From positions 1,302,001 through 1,366,000 of the forward strand of contig NZ_JACHNF010000001.1 of assembly GCF_014205295.1 (NCBI RefSeq): 64,000 nucleotides of DNA, read 5' to 3'. The DNA is from Kribbella solani (GTDB taxonomy: Bacteria > Actinomycetota > Actinomycetes > Propionibacteriales > Kribbellaceae). Made by a program: the position numbers and the translations under genes. The notes beneath the pieces were generated by a model. The model saw only the letters and a list, made by a program, of their open reading frames with translations, did not search any database and was not told the origin of the DNA. Positions 42,426 through 51,348 of this stretch are shown one piece after another. Positions within the stretch are counted from its first letter, which is position 1; each line of letters starts with the position of its first letter.

Positions 42426-44219
42426 GTGCTGACTCTGCTTCGCTACGGCGTTCGTGTGGCACCTGGAAGCACCCTGCTGACGATGGGTCTGGCCGTGCTC
42501 GGCTCCCTGCTGGGCATGGCGGTCACGTTGCTGACCGGCCGGGTCGTCGGAGCGGTTCCAGGTGTGATCGACGGACGCCCCGGAGCGATGGCGCTGGGAG
42601 AATTCTCCTGGTTGCTCGGCGCGCTGCTGGCAGTCTTCGTGATCGACAGCCTGACACCGGCACTACAGCAGCTCACCTCGCTGACGATGGACGCGGCCCT
42701 CGTACGCGCGATCGGCACCGGGATCACCGAGCCACTCTTGCGGCCGCGCCGGATTCAGCATCTCGAAGACACCGAAGTCCTGGACGTGCAAGAGCGCGCC
42801 AAGGGCAAAGGTGGATTCCACCTGGCGCACGGCATGAGCCAACTGCCGTACCTGTTCGCCAGCCGGGTCACCCTGATCGGATCGGCGATCATCGTCGGCG
42901 CGATGTTCGCGTGGTGGGTCGCCGTCATGCTGGTCGCGATGTCACTCGTCTTAGAGTGGTACGGCGGCCGGCTGGTCGAGCGTGAGGTGGACGTTTGGTG
43001 GGGCAACACCGAAGAGCAGCGCCGGGCGCACTATCTGTTCAACCTGGGTATGCGCGACGCGCCGAAAGAGCTGCGTGTCTTCGGGCTGCACCACTGGCTG
43101 GTCAAGCGGTACGTAGGTGAATGGACGGCCGGCTACCGCCCGGTCTGGGCGCGTCGCAGGTCGAACGCGAAGTGGTCACTGCTGATCGGCGGCGTGCACC
43201 TGATCGCCAACGGCATCGCGATCATCGCGGTCGGACGTGCGGCGCTGAACGGTTCGCTGCCGCTGACCCAGGTCGCGACCACGCTGCCGGCCATCCTCGC
43301 GATCGGTCAGTCCAACAACGGGTACGGCGTGGTGCAGGTCCGGCGTGGCCTGTCCGCGTACCGGGCGATGCGCGATCTGCCCGCGACGATCGAGACGAAG
43401 CATCCCGAGCCCGTCGTCACGACCCGGCACCGGATCGAGACGATGCCGGCCCGCGAGGTCCGGTTCGAGAAGGTCGGCTTCCACTACCCGGGGTCCGAGG
43501 TCGCGGTGCTGAAGGATCTCGACCTGACGCTGCACGCGCGCGAGGCGCTCGCGCTGGTGGGTATCAACGGCGCCGGCAAGTCGACGCTGGTGAAGCTGCT
43601 CGGTGGTGTGTACCAGCCGACCAGCGGCCGGATTCTGGTCGACGGCGTCGACCTCGTGGATCTCGACCTGGCCGCCTGGCAGCGGCGAGTCGCAGCGATC
43701 GTGCAGGACTTCCTGCGCTTCCCGCTGTCGGTCACCGACAACGTGGTGTTCGGCTCGGTGGAGCGTGCGGGTGACGAGTTGACGCTCGCTCGGGTCGCGC
43801 GTGAGTCGGGGATCGACGCGGTCGTCCGCGGGTTGCCGAAGGGCTGGGACACCGTGCTGGACAAGACGTTCGACGGCGGCGTCGACCTGTCCGGTGGCGA
43901 GTGGCAGCGCGTCGCGCTCGCCCGCGCTTTGTTCGCCGTACACGCCGGTGCCGGGGTGCTGGTGCTGGACGAGCCGGCGGCAGCGCTCGACGTACGCGCC
44001 GAAGCCGAGCTGGTCGAGCGGTACCTGGAGCTCACGTCGGGCGTGGCGTCGCTGATCATTTCGCACCGGTTCTCGGTCGTGCGGAACGCGGACCGCATCT
44101 GTGTACTGTCCGGCGGCCGGATCGTCGAGGACGGGACGCACGAGGAGCTGCTCGCCGGGAACGGCGAGTACGCGACCATGTTCCGCTTGCAGGCTGAGCG
44201 GTACGTGACCGGCGCGTGA
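42426..44219 (+). CDS. ABC exporter half-transporter 1 (membrane plus ATPase)
   Basis: A fused permease-ATPase of about 597 residues. The N-terminal half has several membrane helices (LLTMGLAVLGSLLGMAV, LLGALLAVFVIDSL). The C-terminal ATPase has Walker A GINGAGKSTL, Q-loop AIVQDFLRFP, signature LSGGEWQRVALARALF, Walker B VLVLDEPAAALD and H-loop ISHRF. The LSGG-x-WQR form is common in peptide and lantibiotic exporters. The start is unclear: GTG 42426 (VLTLLRYG) is used, TTG 42396 and GTG 42402 are upstream. The second half-transporter follows 18 bases later, so a heterodimer is likely; cargo unknown. Confidence 0.85.
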   Translation: MLTLLRYGVRVAPGSTLLTMGLAVLGSLLGMAVTLLTGRVVGAVPGVIDGRPGAMALGEFSWLLGALLAVFVIDSLTPALQQLTSLTMDAALVRAIGTGITEPLLRPRRIQHLEDTEVLDVQERAKGKGGFHLAHGMSQLPYLFASRVTLIGSAIIVGAMFAWWVAVMLVAMSLVLEWYGGRLVEREVDVWWGNTEEQRRAHYLFNLGMRDAPKELRVFGLHHWLVKRYVGEWTAGYRPVWARRRSNAKWSLLIGGVHLIANGIAIIAVGRAALNGSLPLTQVATTLPAILAIGQSNNGYGVVQVRRGLSAYRAMRDLPATIETKHPEPVVTTRHRIETMPAREVRFEKVGFHYPGSEVAVLKDLDLTLHAREALALVGINGAGKSTLVKLLGGVYQPTSGRILVDGVDLVDLDLAAWQRRVAAIVQDFLRFPLSVTDNVVFGSVERAGDELTLARVARESGIDAVVRGLPKGWDTVLDKTFDGGVDLSGGEWQRVALARALFAVHAGAGVLVLDEPAAALDVRAEAELVERYLELTSGVASLIISHRFSVVRNADRICVLSGGRIVEDGTHEELLAGNGEYATMFRLQAERYVTGA

Positions 44220-44237
44220 CTGGCATGGAGGCGGCCG

Positions 44238-46019
44238 ATGCGTAACTTGCGAATCCTCAGGCTCTGGCTGAGTACGTCCTTCCGGGCGGCGCCGTTGCTG
44301 ATGACGTTGTCGACCGTGCTGGTCGCGGCGCGGGCGATCACGGCACCGACGCAGACGTACGGTGTGAGCCGCCTGGTGGACGGGATCGCGTCGGACCGGT
44401 CGAGCACGATCGCGGTCGGGATCGCGATCATCATCGGCGGTCTGGCGGTGTCCTTCGTCGCGGACGGTCTGGGCTGGCCGCTGCAGGACACCGCGCAGGA
44501 GCGGATGGCCGGCCGCGTCCACGCCGACCTGCTGGACGTGACCACCGGGATTCCGGGCCTGTCCCAGCACGAGCGTCCGGATGTCGCCGACCGCCTCGAG
44601 CTGGTCCGCGAGCGCGCGTGGCGGATGGGCGTCGGTGCCGAGGTGATGTTGTGGGCGTTCGCCACGGTGACCAACACCGCGACAGTGCTCACCCTGCTCG
44701 GCTCCGTGCACCCCTTGCTGTTGGTGCTCCCGTTGCTGGGCGGCGCGCGGATCTGGTCGGCGTACCTGAGCAGCACGAGGCAGCAGAAGGCCTGGGAGGA
44801 CTCGATGCCGCAGGAGCGGCTCGTGGACCGGCTGATCGAGATGTCGAAGGACCCACGGACCGGGCTCGAGCTGCGCGTGTTCGGGCTCGGCAAGGTCCTG
44901 ATCGACAAGATCTTCGCGTTGCAGACCGAGCGCTTCAACCGGCGCGTCGAGGCGGCACGCTGGGGTGGCAAGATCGACGGTTCGGTCCGGCTCGGGTTCG
45001 GTCTCGCGTACGCCGCGGCCGTCGTTTGGGTGGTCGCCCGCGCGCGGAACGGCGAGGCGTCGGCGGGTGACGTCGTCCTGGTGCTGCTGCTCGCACCACA
45101 GATCGACCAGATGACCGGCGGTATCGCGCAGAACGTGTACTGGGTCGGTGAGGTCGTGCGGAGCTTCAGCCGGTACGACTGGCTGCGCGAGTACGCGAAG
45201 CAGAACGCCTGGCGTACGAGTCGGACGAAGGCACCGGAGCGGTTGACGTCGGGCATCGAGCTGCGCGACGTCGGTTTCTCGTACCCGGGTTCGGAGTCAG
45301 CTGTGCTGAGTGGGATCGACCTGAAGATCCCGGCCGGCGCGGCGGTCGCGCTGGTGGGGGAGAACGGTGCCGGCAAGACGACGCTGGTGAAGCTGCTGGC
45401 CCGGATGTACGACCCGACCGCCGGGCAGGTGCTGATCGACGGGACCGATCTCGCCACGATCCAGCCGGACGCGTGGCGGTCGCAGTTGTCGGCCGGGTTC
45501 CAGGACTTCGTGAAGTTCGAGCTGACCGCGCGCGAGGTGGTCGGGATCGGCGACGTCGCGCGGCTGGGGGACGAGGACGCGGTGCTGGCGGCGGTCGCGC
45601 GCGGCGACGCGGAGTCGGTGGTCGCCGGATTGCCGAACGGGCTGGACTCTCAGCTGGGGAAGAAGTTCGCCAACGGCGTGGAACTGTCCGGCGGGCAGTG
45701 GCAGCGGCTCGCGCTGGCCCGAGCCTTCATGCGCGAGCGACCGCTGCTGCTCTTGCTGGACGAGCCGACGGCCGCGCTCGACCCGGAAGCCGAACACCGC
45801 CTGTACGAGCAGTACGCCGACGCCGCGAAGATCGCCGCTGCCGAGACCGGCGGCATCACGGTCCTGGTGTCACACCGGTTCTCCACGGTACGGATGGCCG
45901 ACCTGATCGTCGTCATGCATCAGGGCCGGGTGGAGGAGTTCGGTACGCACGCGGAGCTGGTGGGCGCGAACGGCCGGTACGCGGAGTTGTTCGAGTTGCA
46001 GGCTCGGGCGTACCGCTGA
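44238..46019 (+). CDS. ABC exporter half-transporter 2 (membrane plus ATPase)
   Basis: A 593-residue partner with the same layout. Membrane helices fill residues 20-330; the ATPase has Walker A GENGAGKTTL, Q-loop AGFQDFVKFE, signature LSGGQWQRLALARAFM, Walker B LLLLDEPTAALD and H-loop VSHRF. Both NBDs have intact catalytic motifs, so neither half is obviously degenerate, unlike many heterodimeric exporters. ATG 44238 has GGAGG upstream. The pair stands alone, without a recognisable peptide precursor or modification enzyme nearby. Confidence 0.87.
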   Translation: MRNLRILRLWLSTSFRAAPLLMTLSTVLVAARAITAPTQTYGVSRLVDGIASDRSSTIAVGIAIIIGGLAVSFVADGLGWPLQDTAQERMAGRVHADLLDVTTGIPGLSQHERPDVADRLELVRERAWRMGVGAEVMLWAFATVTNTATVLTLLGSVHPLLLVLPLLGGARIWSAYLSSTRQQKAWEDSMPQERLVDRLIEMSKDPRTGLELRVFGLGKVLIDKIFALQTERFNRRVEAARWGGKIDGSVRLGFGLAYAAAVVWVVARARNGEASAGDVVLVLLLAPQIDQMTGGIAQNVYWVGEVVRSFSRYDWLREYAKQNAWRTSRTKAPERLTSGIELRDVGFSYPGSESAVLSGIDLKIPAGAAVALVGENGAGKTTLVKLLARMYDPTAGQVLIDGTDLATIQPDAWRSQLSAGFQDFVKFELTAREVVGIGDVARLGDEDAVLAAVARGDAESVVAGLPNGLDSQLGKKFANGVELSGGQWQRLALARAFMRERPLLLLLDEPTAALDPEAEHRLYEQYADAAKIAAAETGGITVLVSHRFSTVRMADLIVVMHQGRVEEFGTHAELVGANGRYAELFELQARAYR

Positions 46020-46082
46020 GAAGGCGCTGAGAGGATGAGCTGAAGGAGTTTCCTCCAGTTCGCCAATAGTTAACTTTCGCTC

Positions 46083-46112
46083 TTCACCGACTGGTACATC
46101 TCTTTCTAATGT
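46083..46112 (+). promoter_or_regulatory. Candidate promoter for a leaderless ABC gene
   Basis: TTCACC (46083-46088), 18 bases, then TAATGT (46107-46112) in a markedly AT-rich stretch for this genome. The gene's ATG begins 8 bases after the -10, and there is no ribosome site, so the transcript probably starts at the ATG. Confidence 0.45.
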
Positions 46113-46119
46113 ATTAACC

Positions 46120-47073
46120 ATGGACACACCGCCCGCTGTCCGTGCTCGTGGCATCAGCAAGTTCTTCGGCGAGGTCGTCGCGCTCGACGGCGTGGACCTC
46201 GACGTCGCACCGGGGCAGTTGCACGGCCTGGTCGGACCGAACGGTGCTGGCAAGACCACGTTGCTCGGCCTCCTGCTGGGACTCGCCGTTCCCGACAAAG
46301 GCACTCTTGAGATTCTCGGTACGCCGGTCGGCCGCGTACTCGCCGTCCCGGACGGAGTCGCCGGTTTCGTCGACGGCCCCGGCCTGTACCCGTCGATGAC
46401 CGCCCGGCAGAACCTCGCCGCCCTGGCCGCGCTGCGCGGTAAGGACTCGCGGACGATGAAGGTCGAGGACGCGATCGACCAGGTCGGCCTCACCGACGTC
46501 GCCGACGACCGGGTCCGCGGCTTCTCGCTCGGCATGCGGCAGCGCCTCGGCCTCGCCGCCGCGCTGCTCACCAAGCCGCGGCTGCTGATCCTGGACGAAC
46601 CGTCGAACGGCCTCGACCCGGCCGGCAAGAAGCACGTGTACGGCGTACTGACCCGGCTGGCCGCCGACGGTACGGCGGTGATGTTGTCGAGTCACCGGAT
46701 GGACGACGTCGAGGCGCTCTGCTCCGAGGTGACGATCCTCGCCACCGGGCGGGTCGCGTTCTCCGGGCCGATCAGCAAGCTGGCGTCCGAGGACAGCGAG
46801 CTCGACTACCGGGTCATCACCTCGAACCCGCCCGCCGCGCGCCGGCTGGCCCGTCGTACGCCCGGGATCCGGCTGCGCGACGACAACACCGTCCAGGACG
46901 GGGTCGAGCTGCTGGTGATTTCGGCGACCATCCCGGCGCTCGACGAGCTCGTCAAGGCGCTGGTCCGCGACGACATCGCCGTCCGCGAGCTGGCGCCGGT
47001 GGTGTCGCCGCTGGAGGCCGCGTTCCTGGCCCTGACCGAGCAGGCCCCAACCGACCAGCAGGAGACCAACTGA
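46120..47073 (+). CDS. ABC transporter ATPase
   Basis: A 317-residue CcmA/DRA-type ATPase: Walker A GPNGAGKTTLLG, Q-loop and signature FSLGMRQRLGLAAALL, Walker B LLILDEPSNGLD, H-loop SSHRMDD, and a C-terminal extension of about 80 residues typical of bacitracin/drug exporter or lantibiotic-immunity ATPases. Coupled to the permease that follows (stop TGA and start ATG overlap by one base). The substrate is unknown. The transcript is probably leaderless. Confidence 0.9.
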   Translation: MDTPPAVRARGISKFFGEVVALDGVDLDVAPGQLHGLVGPNGAGKTTLLGLLLGLAVPDKGTLEILGTPVGRVLAVPDGVAGFVDGPGLYPSMTARQNLAALAALRGKDSRTMKVEDAIDQVGLTDVADDRVRGFSLGMRQRLGLAAALLTKPRLLILDEPSNGLDPAGKKHVYGVLTRLAADGTAVMLSSHRMDDVEALCSEVTILATGRVAFSGPISKLASEDSELDYRVITSNPPAARRLARRTPGIRLRDDNTVQDGVELLVISATIPALDELVKALVRDDIAVRELAPVVSPLEAAFLALTEQAPTDQQETN

Positions 47074-48431
47074 TGACGGCCGCTGCCGCCGATTCCGCGA
47101 CCGCCCCCGCAGCACCGACGGCTCCTCGGGTGCCGGTGCTCCGTGGTTACCGCTTCGAGCTCGTCAAGCTGCTGACCCAGTGGCGGGTACGCGTCCTGAT
47201 CATCGCCTGCTGGCTCGCGCCCGCGGTGTTCGTGACCGTCATCAGCAAGCAGGCTTCGCTGCCGGTCGACACCTTGTTCGGTCGTTCGATGCACGCGACC
47301 GGTTGGGCCGGTCCGCTGGTGCTGCTCGGCTTCGCCGGTTCGTGGGCGCTGCCCTTGCTCACTTCGTTGATCGCAGGCGATGTGTTCGCTTCCGAGGATC
47401 GTCTCGGTACCTGGCGGCACCTGCTGGTCGCGGTTCGTTCGCCGCGCCGCATCTTCGTCTCGAAGGCGCTCTCCAGCGGTACCGTCATCCTGTTGCTGGT
47501 CGTCGGACTCGTCGTGTCCAGCACGATCAGCGGCGTACTCGTGGTCGGCAACCGGCAGCTGATCGGTCTGGACGGCCATCTGTTGTCGCCGGGTGACGCG
47601 GCCGGCGCCGTACTGCTCGCCTGGCTTTGCGCGCTCGCGCCGACGCTCGCCCTGGCTGCGATCGGTCTGCTCGGCTCGGTCGCGCTCGGCCGTTCGCCGA
47701 TGGGCCTGCTGCTCCCGGCCGTGGTCGCGCTGGCGATGCAGATTGTCCAGCAGTTGCCCGTACCGGTGGCGTTTCGCTTGGCGCTACCCGGGTACGCCTT
47801 CATCAGCTGGAACGGCCTGTTCACCAGTCCGGCGCAGCGCGGCCCACTGCTGATCGGAGTCGCGGTCAGCCTGGTCTGGGCCGTCGTCGCGACCGGTCTC
47901 GCGTACTTCCTGTTCGTCCGGCGCGACTTCACCAACCCGGCCAACGATGGCTCCGGCCGGCTCGCGGTCACCGCCGGCCTGCTGCCTCTCGTTCTGCTGC
48001 TCGGTCTCAGCACCGCCGCCGTCGCTCCGGTGACCGGCTTCGGTTCCGGGATCGACCAGGACAAGGTGCAGCGGGCGGTCGCGGTCGAGTTCGCGCACCT
48101 GTACCGCCTGCAGACCGAACAGCTCAATCGGGCCGATGTCACCGAGGAGCAGCTGCAGAGCGCCGCCGAGTGCACGAAAGGTGGCGACCAGGTCGCCGCC
48201 CGTGGGCCCGGCAACGACTGGCGATGCGTCGTCAGCTGGCACCTCCCGGGGGTGGAGGCGGCCGGTACGGCGATCTACCAGCTCGACATCAATCCGCTCG
48301 GCCGGTTCGTGGCGGACGGGGACGGACCGAAAGAAGTTAACGGCTTCTTCCTGGTCCGGACCCCGTCCGGGGACCAGCCGAACCCGTTGTGGCAGTTCGA
48401 CGGCAATCTCGAACTGCTACCCGCCCATTGA
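47073..48431 (+). CDS. ABC transporter permease
   Basis: A 452-residue membrane protein with an ABC-2 type layout: about six helices (VLIIACWLAPAVFVTVI, ALLLAWLCALAPTLALAA-type segments and others). Between the last helices a hydrophilic extracytoplasmic region of about 100 residues holds AVEFAHLYRLQTEQLNRADV and two Cys (AECTKGG, WRCVVSW). It pairs with the upstream ATPase; no third subunit is present. The large exported loop is unusual for a simple drug pump and may bind substrate or a cell-wall partner. Confidence 0.85.
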   Translation: MTAAAADSATAPAAPTAPRVPVLRGYRFELVKLLTQWRVRVLIIACWLAPAVFVTVISKQASLPVDTLFGRSMHATGWAGPLVLLGFAGSWALPLLTSLIAGDVFASEDRLGTWRHLLVAVRSPRRIFVSKALSSGTVILLLVVGLVVSSTISGVLVVGNRQLIGLDGHLLSPGDAAGAVLLAWLCALAPTLALAAIGLLGSVALGRSPMGLLLPAVVALAMQIVQQLPVPVAFRLALPGYAFISWNGLFTSPAQRGPLLIGVAVSLVWAVVATGLAYFLFVRRDFTNPANDGSGRLAVTAGLLPLVLLLGLSTAAVAPVTGFGSGIDQDKVQRAVAVEFAHLYRLQTEQLNRADVTEEQLQSAAECTKGGDQVAARGPGNDWRCVVSWHLPGVEAAGTAIYQLDINPLGRFVADGDGPKEVNGFFLVRTPSGDQPNPLWQFDGNLELLPAH

Positions 48432-48457
48432 AGGCACAACCCGAAGGGATAACTCCC

Positions 48458-51199
48458 ATGCAGGTAACACGCCGCCGCAGGCGTGACGGAAAGGGCTCGT
48501 CGAGTCCCCTCCGGCGCAGAGTACCACTGGTGACCGCGGGTACCACCGCGGTCGCGGTGGCCCTGGCCGGGACGGCAGTCGCCTCGACGACCGGCTTCGG
48601 TCACGACCAGGTCGGGCAGGTCACCGACAAGGGTCAGGTGATCTCGTCCGACCAGTACATCAAGCCGATCGGCGACCGGCTCGTCCTCCAGAAGGGCAAG
48701 ATCATGTCGTCGACGGTCAGTCCCGACGGCAGCCACCTGGCCGCCGGCGTGACCGACGGCGGGATGGCGCTGGCGATCGTCGACCTGAAGAGCTGGAAGG
48801 TCCAGCAGTACGTCGGCAACAACGCCGCCGCGGACCTGAAGATCCCCGGGAACGACATCGGCCAGGAAGGACCGACGTACTCGCCGGACGGCAAGCAGGT
48901 CTGGCTGGGGCAGACCGACGGCTACCGGAAGTTCGACGTGAACCCGGCCGGAACGCTCGCGAACCCGACGTTCGTGTCCATCGCCGCCGACGGCGCGAAG
49001 CACGCGCTGGCGAGTGAAGCGGTGTTCTCGGCCGACAGCTCGACGGTGTACGCCGCCGTGAACGGCCAGAACCGCGTCGTCGCCATCGACACCGCCACCG
49101 GCACCATCAAGCAGAGCTGGGCGACCGGCAACGCGCCGCGCGACATGGTGATGGTCGGCAGCAAGCTGTACGTGAGCAACGAAGGTGGTCGCCCGGCCAA
49201 ACCGGGTGACACGACGATCAACTCGTACGGCACCGACGTCGTGGCGAACCAGAACGCGATCACCACGACGGGTACGGTCAGCGTGATCGACACGGCGAAC
49301 CCATCGGCCGCGCCGGCCAGTATCGACGTCGGTCTGCACCCGACCGCGATCTACGCCAAGAACGGCGTCGTCTTCGTCACCAACACCGCCACCAACTCGG
49401 TCTCGGTGATCGACACCAAGCGCGGCAAGGTAGTCCAGACCATTGCCACGCAACCCTGGCCGGAGGCCTCGGTCGGCTACGAGCCGAACGGCGTCACGCT
49501 CACCGACGACGGCCACCTGCTGGTCACCCTCGGCCGGGCGAACGCGGTCGCGGTGTACAAGTTCAGGAACGCGCTAGAGCCGGTCAGCTACGTCGGGCTG
49601 CTGCCGACCGACTACTTCCCGGCCGAGCTTGCTCAGGTCGGCAAGGACATCGTCGTGTCCAACACCCGCGGTATCGACGCCCGCCGGGACACCACGGCCG
49701 CCGGTCACGCGACGCACGACACCACGTCCAGCCTGACCAGGTTCCAGCTGCCGGACGACCACGCGATCAAGAAGTACACCAAGACGGTCTTCGACCAGAA
49801 CGGCTGGACGAAGGGCTCCGCGCAGCTCGCCACGGACAAGGGGCACCGCAACCCGGTACCCGTCCCGGCGAAGCTGGGAGCCCCGTCGACGATCAAGCAC
49901 GTGTTCCTGATCGTCAAGGAGAACCGCACCTACGACCAGGTGTACGGCGACATCCCGGAGGGCAACGGCGACCCGGCGCTGGCGCAGTACGGCGAGAACG
50001 TGACGCCGAACCAGCACGCGCTGGCCAAGCAGTTCGGCCTGTACGACAACACGTACGACATCGGCACGAACTCCGCCGAAGGTCACAACTGGCTGATGCA
50101 GGCGGACAACCCGGAGTACACCGAGTCGTCGGCCGGTGAGTACCTGCGCAGCTACGACACCGAGAACGATGCCCTCGGCCACCAGAAGAGCGGCTTCATC
50201 TGGACCGGCGCGCAGGCGGCCGGAAAGAGCGTCAAGGACTTCGGCGAGTTCCAGTCGATCGAGCAGAAGCCGGCCGGCGCGAGCTGGCAGAACCTGTACT
50301 GCGACACGCTGACCATGCGGTCCACCGGTTCCACCACCCAGTACCCGATCCAGACCGGCTCGGCAATCCCGTCGCTGAACAAGGTGTCGGTGCAGGGCTT
50401 CCCGCAGTTCGACACCAACGTGCCGGACATCTACAAGGCCGAGATCTGGAAGCAGGACTTCCTGAAGAGCGGCCCGGCCAACCTGAACATGTTCTGGCTG
50501 TCCAACGACCACACCGGTGGTGCTGCCAACGGTCCGGCGCAGGTTGCCGACAATGACCTGGCCACCGGCCGGATCGTCGACCAGATCACCCACAGCAAGT
50601 ACTGGAAGGACTCGGCGATCTTCATCGTCGAGGACGACTCGCAGGCGGGTCTCGACCACGTCGACGGGCACCGGGCGCCGATCCAGATCATCAGCCCGTA
50701 CGCCCAGCGTGGCGTGGTGGACAGCCACTACTACACCCAGATCACGTTGATCCGGACGATCGAGCAGATCCTCGGCATCCAGCCGATGAACCAGAAGGAC
50801 ACCGCTGCCACCCCGATGTTCGGCGCGTTCACCAGCAAGCCGAACTTCACCCCGTTCACCGCGGTCCCGAACCGGACCTCGCTGACCGGTGGCGTGAAGC
50901 CGCAGCCGGCCTGTGGCTCGGACACCCCGGCGGCGCAGAACCCGAACGTCGCCGCGGCGCCGGCCGCTACCGTCCCGGCCGGTATGGAGTCGATGGCGGC
51001 GCAGTGGTCGGCTTGGAAGGACCAGCAGCGCACCACCGGCCCGAACGCCCGGGCCGACTTCGCCAACCCGGCGCAGATGAACCACTACAACTGGTACGAG
51101 GCGCACAACTGGTCCACGCCGTACCCCGGTGAGGCCCAGATCGTCGCGCCGGCGAACGTCCCCGGCGCGGCCATCCCCGCCGCCGAGAACGACGGCTGA
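48458..51199 (+). CDS. Secreted bifunctional YncE-like beta-propeller / phosphoesterase
   Basis: A 913-residue exported protein. Residues 20-45 form a signal sequence after an Arg-rich start (MQVTRRRRRDGKG). Residues 50-470 are a YncE-type seven-blade propeller (SVIDTANPSAAPASIDVGLHP and SVIDTKRGKVVQTI are blade repeats). From about residue 477 a phosphoesterase/phospholipase-C-like domain begins (HVFLIVKENRTYDQVYGDI), with NDHTGG near 682 and VEDDSQAGLDHVDGHR near 724 as metal-binding stretches. Such fusions are usual in actinomycetes. ATG 48458 has GAAGGGAT 8 bases upstream; the frame's earlier start would overlap the permease gene. Confidence 0.87.
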   Translation: MQVTRRRRRDGKGSSSPLRRRVPLVTAGTTAVAVALAGTAVASTTGFGHDQVGQVTDKGQVISSDQYIKPIGDRLVLQKGKIMSSTVSPDGSHLAAGVTDGGMALAIVDLKSWKVQQYVGNNAAADLKIPGNDIGQEGPTYSPDGKQVWLGQTDGYRKFDVNPAGTLANPTFVSIAADGAKHALASEAVFSADSSTVYAAVNGQNRVVAIDTATGTIKQSWATGNAPRDMVMVGSKLYVSNEGGRPAKPGDTTINSYGTDVVANQNAITTTGTVSVIDTANPSAAPASIDVGLHPTAIYAKNGVVFVTNTATNSVSVIDTKRGKVVQTIATQPWPEASVGYEPNGVTLTDDGHLLVTLGRANAVAVYKFRNALEPVSYVGLLPTDYFPAELAQVGKDIVVSNTRGIDARRDTTAAGHATHDTTSSLTRFQLPDDHAIKKYTKTVFDQNGWTKGSAQLATDKGHRNPVPVPAKLGAPSTIKHVFLIVKENRTYDQVYGDIPEGNGDPALAQYGENVTPNQHALAKQFGLYDNTYDIGTNSAEGHNWLMQADNPEYTESSAGEYLRSYDTENDALGHQKSGFIWTGAQAAGKSVKDFGEFQSIEQKPAGASWQNLYCDTLTMRSTGSTTQYPIQTGSAIPSLNKVSVQGFPQFDTNVPDIYKAEIWKQDFLKSGPANLNMFWLSNDHTGGAANGPAQVADNDLATGRIVDQITHSKYWKDSAIFIVEDDSQAGLDHVDGHRAPIQIISPYAQRGVVDSHYYTQITLIRTIEQILGIQPMNQKDTAATPMFGAFTSKPNFTPFTAVPNRTSLTGGVKPQPACGSDTPAAQNPNVAAAPAATVPAGMESMAAQWSAWKDQQRTTGPNARADFANPAQMNHYNWYEAHNWSTPYPGEAQIVAPANVPGAAIPAAENDG

Positions 51200-51239
51200 G
51201 CCGAAAGACAATGCAGCAATTAATTCGGTAGCGAGCTGA

Positions 51240-51328
51240 GTGAGTGGCTGGTAGTGTCCTCGATCTGTCTTTTTCGGGATCGAATCGAACCGGATGGATC
51301 TGCTCCGGGGCGTGACCCAGCCACTCAC
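51240..51328. repeat. Long inverted repeat upstream of the HelD-like gene
   Basis: GTGAGTGGCTGG (51240-51251) and CCAGCCACTCAC (51317-51328) are exact 12-bp inverse repeats 65 bases apart. A smaller CGATC/GATCG pair lies inside. The structure ends 21 bases before the HelD-like start and could act as a terminator for the phosphoesterase gene or as a 5' leader structure. Confidence 0.5.
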
Positions 51329-51348
51329 GATTCGAGGCTTGCTCTCCG

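Noticed and set aside
42396..48431. Lantibiotic or RiPP gene cluster around the ABC exporters
   Set aside because: No precursor peptide, LanM/LanC or other maturation enzyme is present between or beside the transporters.
51200..51348. Rifamycin-associated element before the HelD-like gene
   Set aside because: I could not match the known 19-bp element; only GGCTTGC is present.
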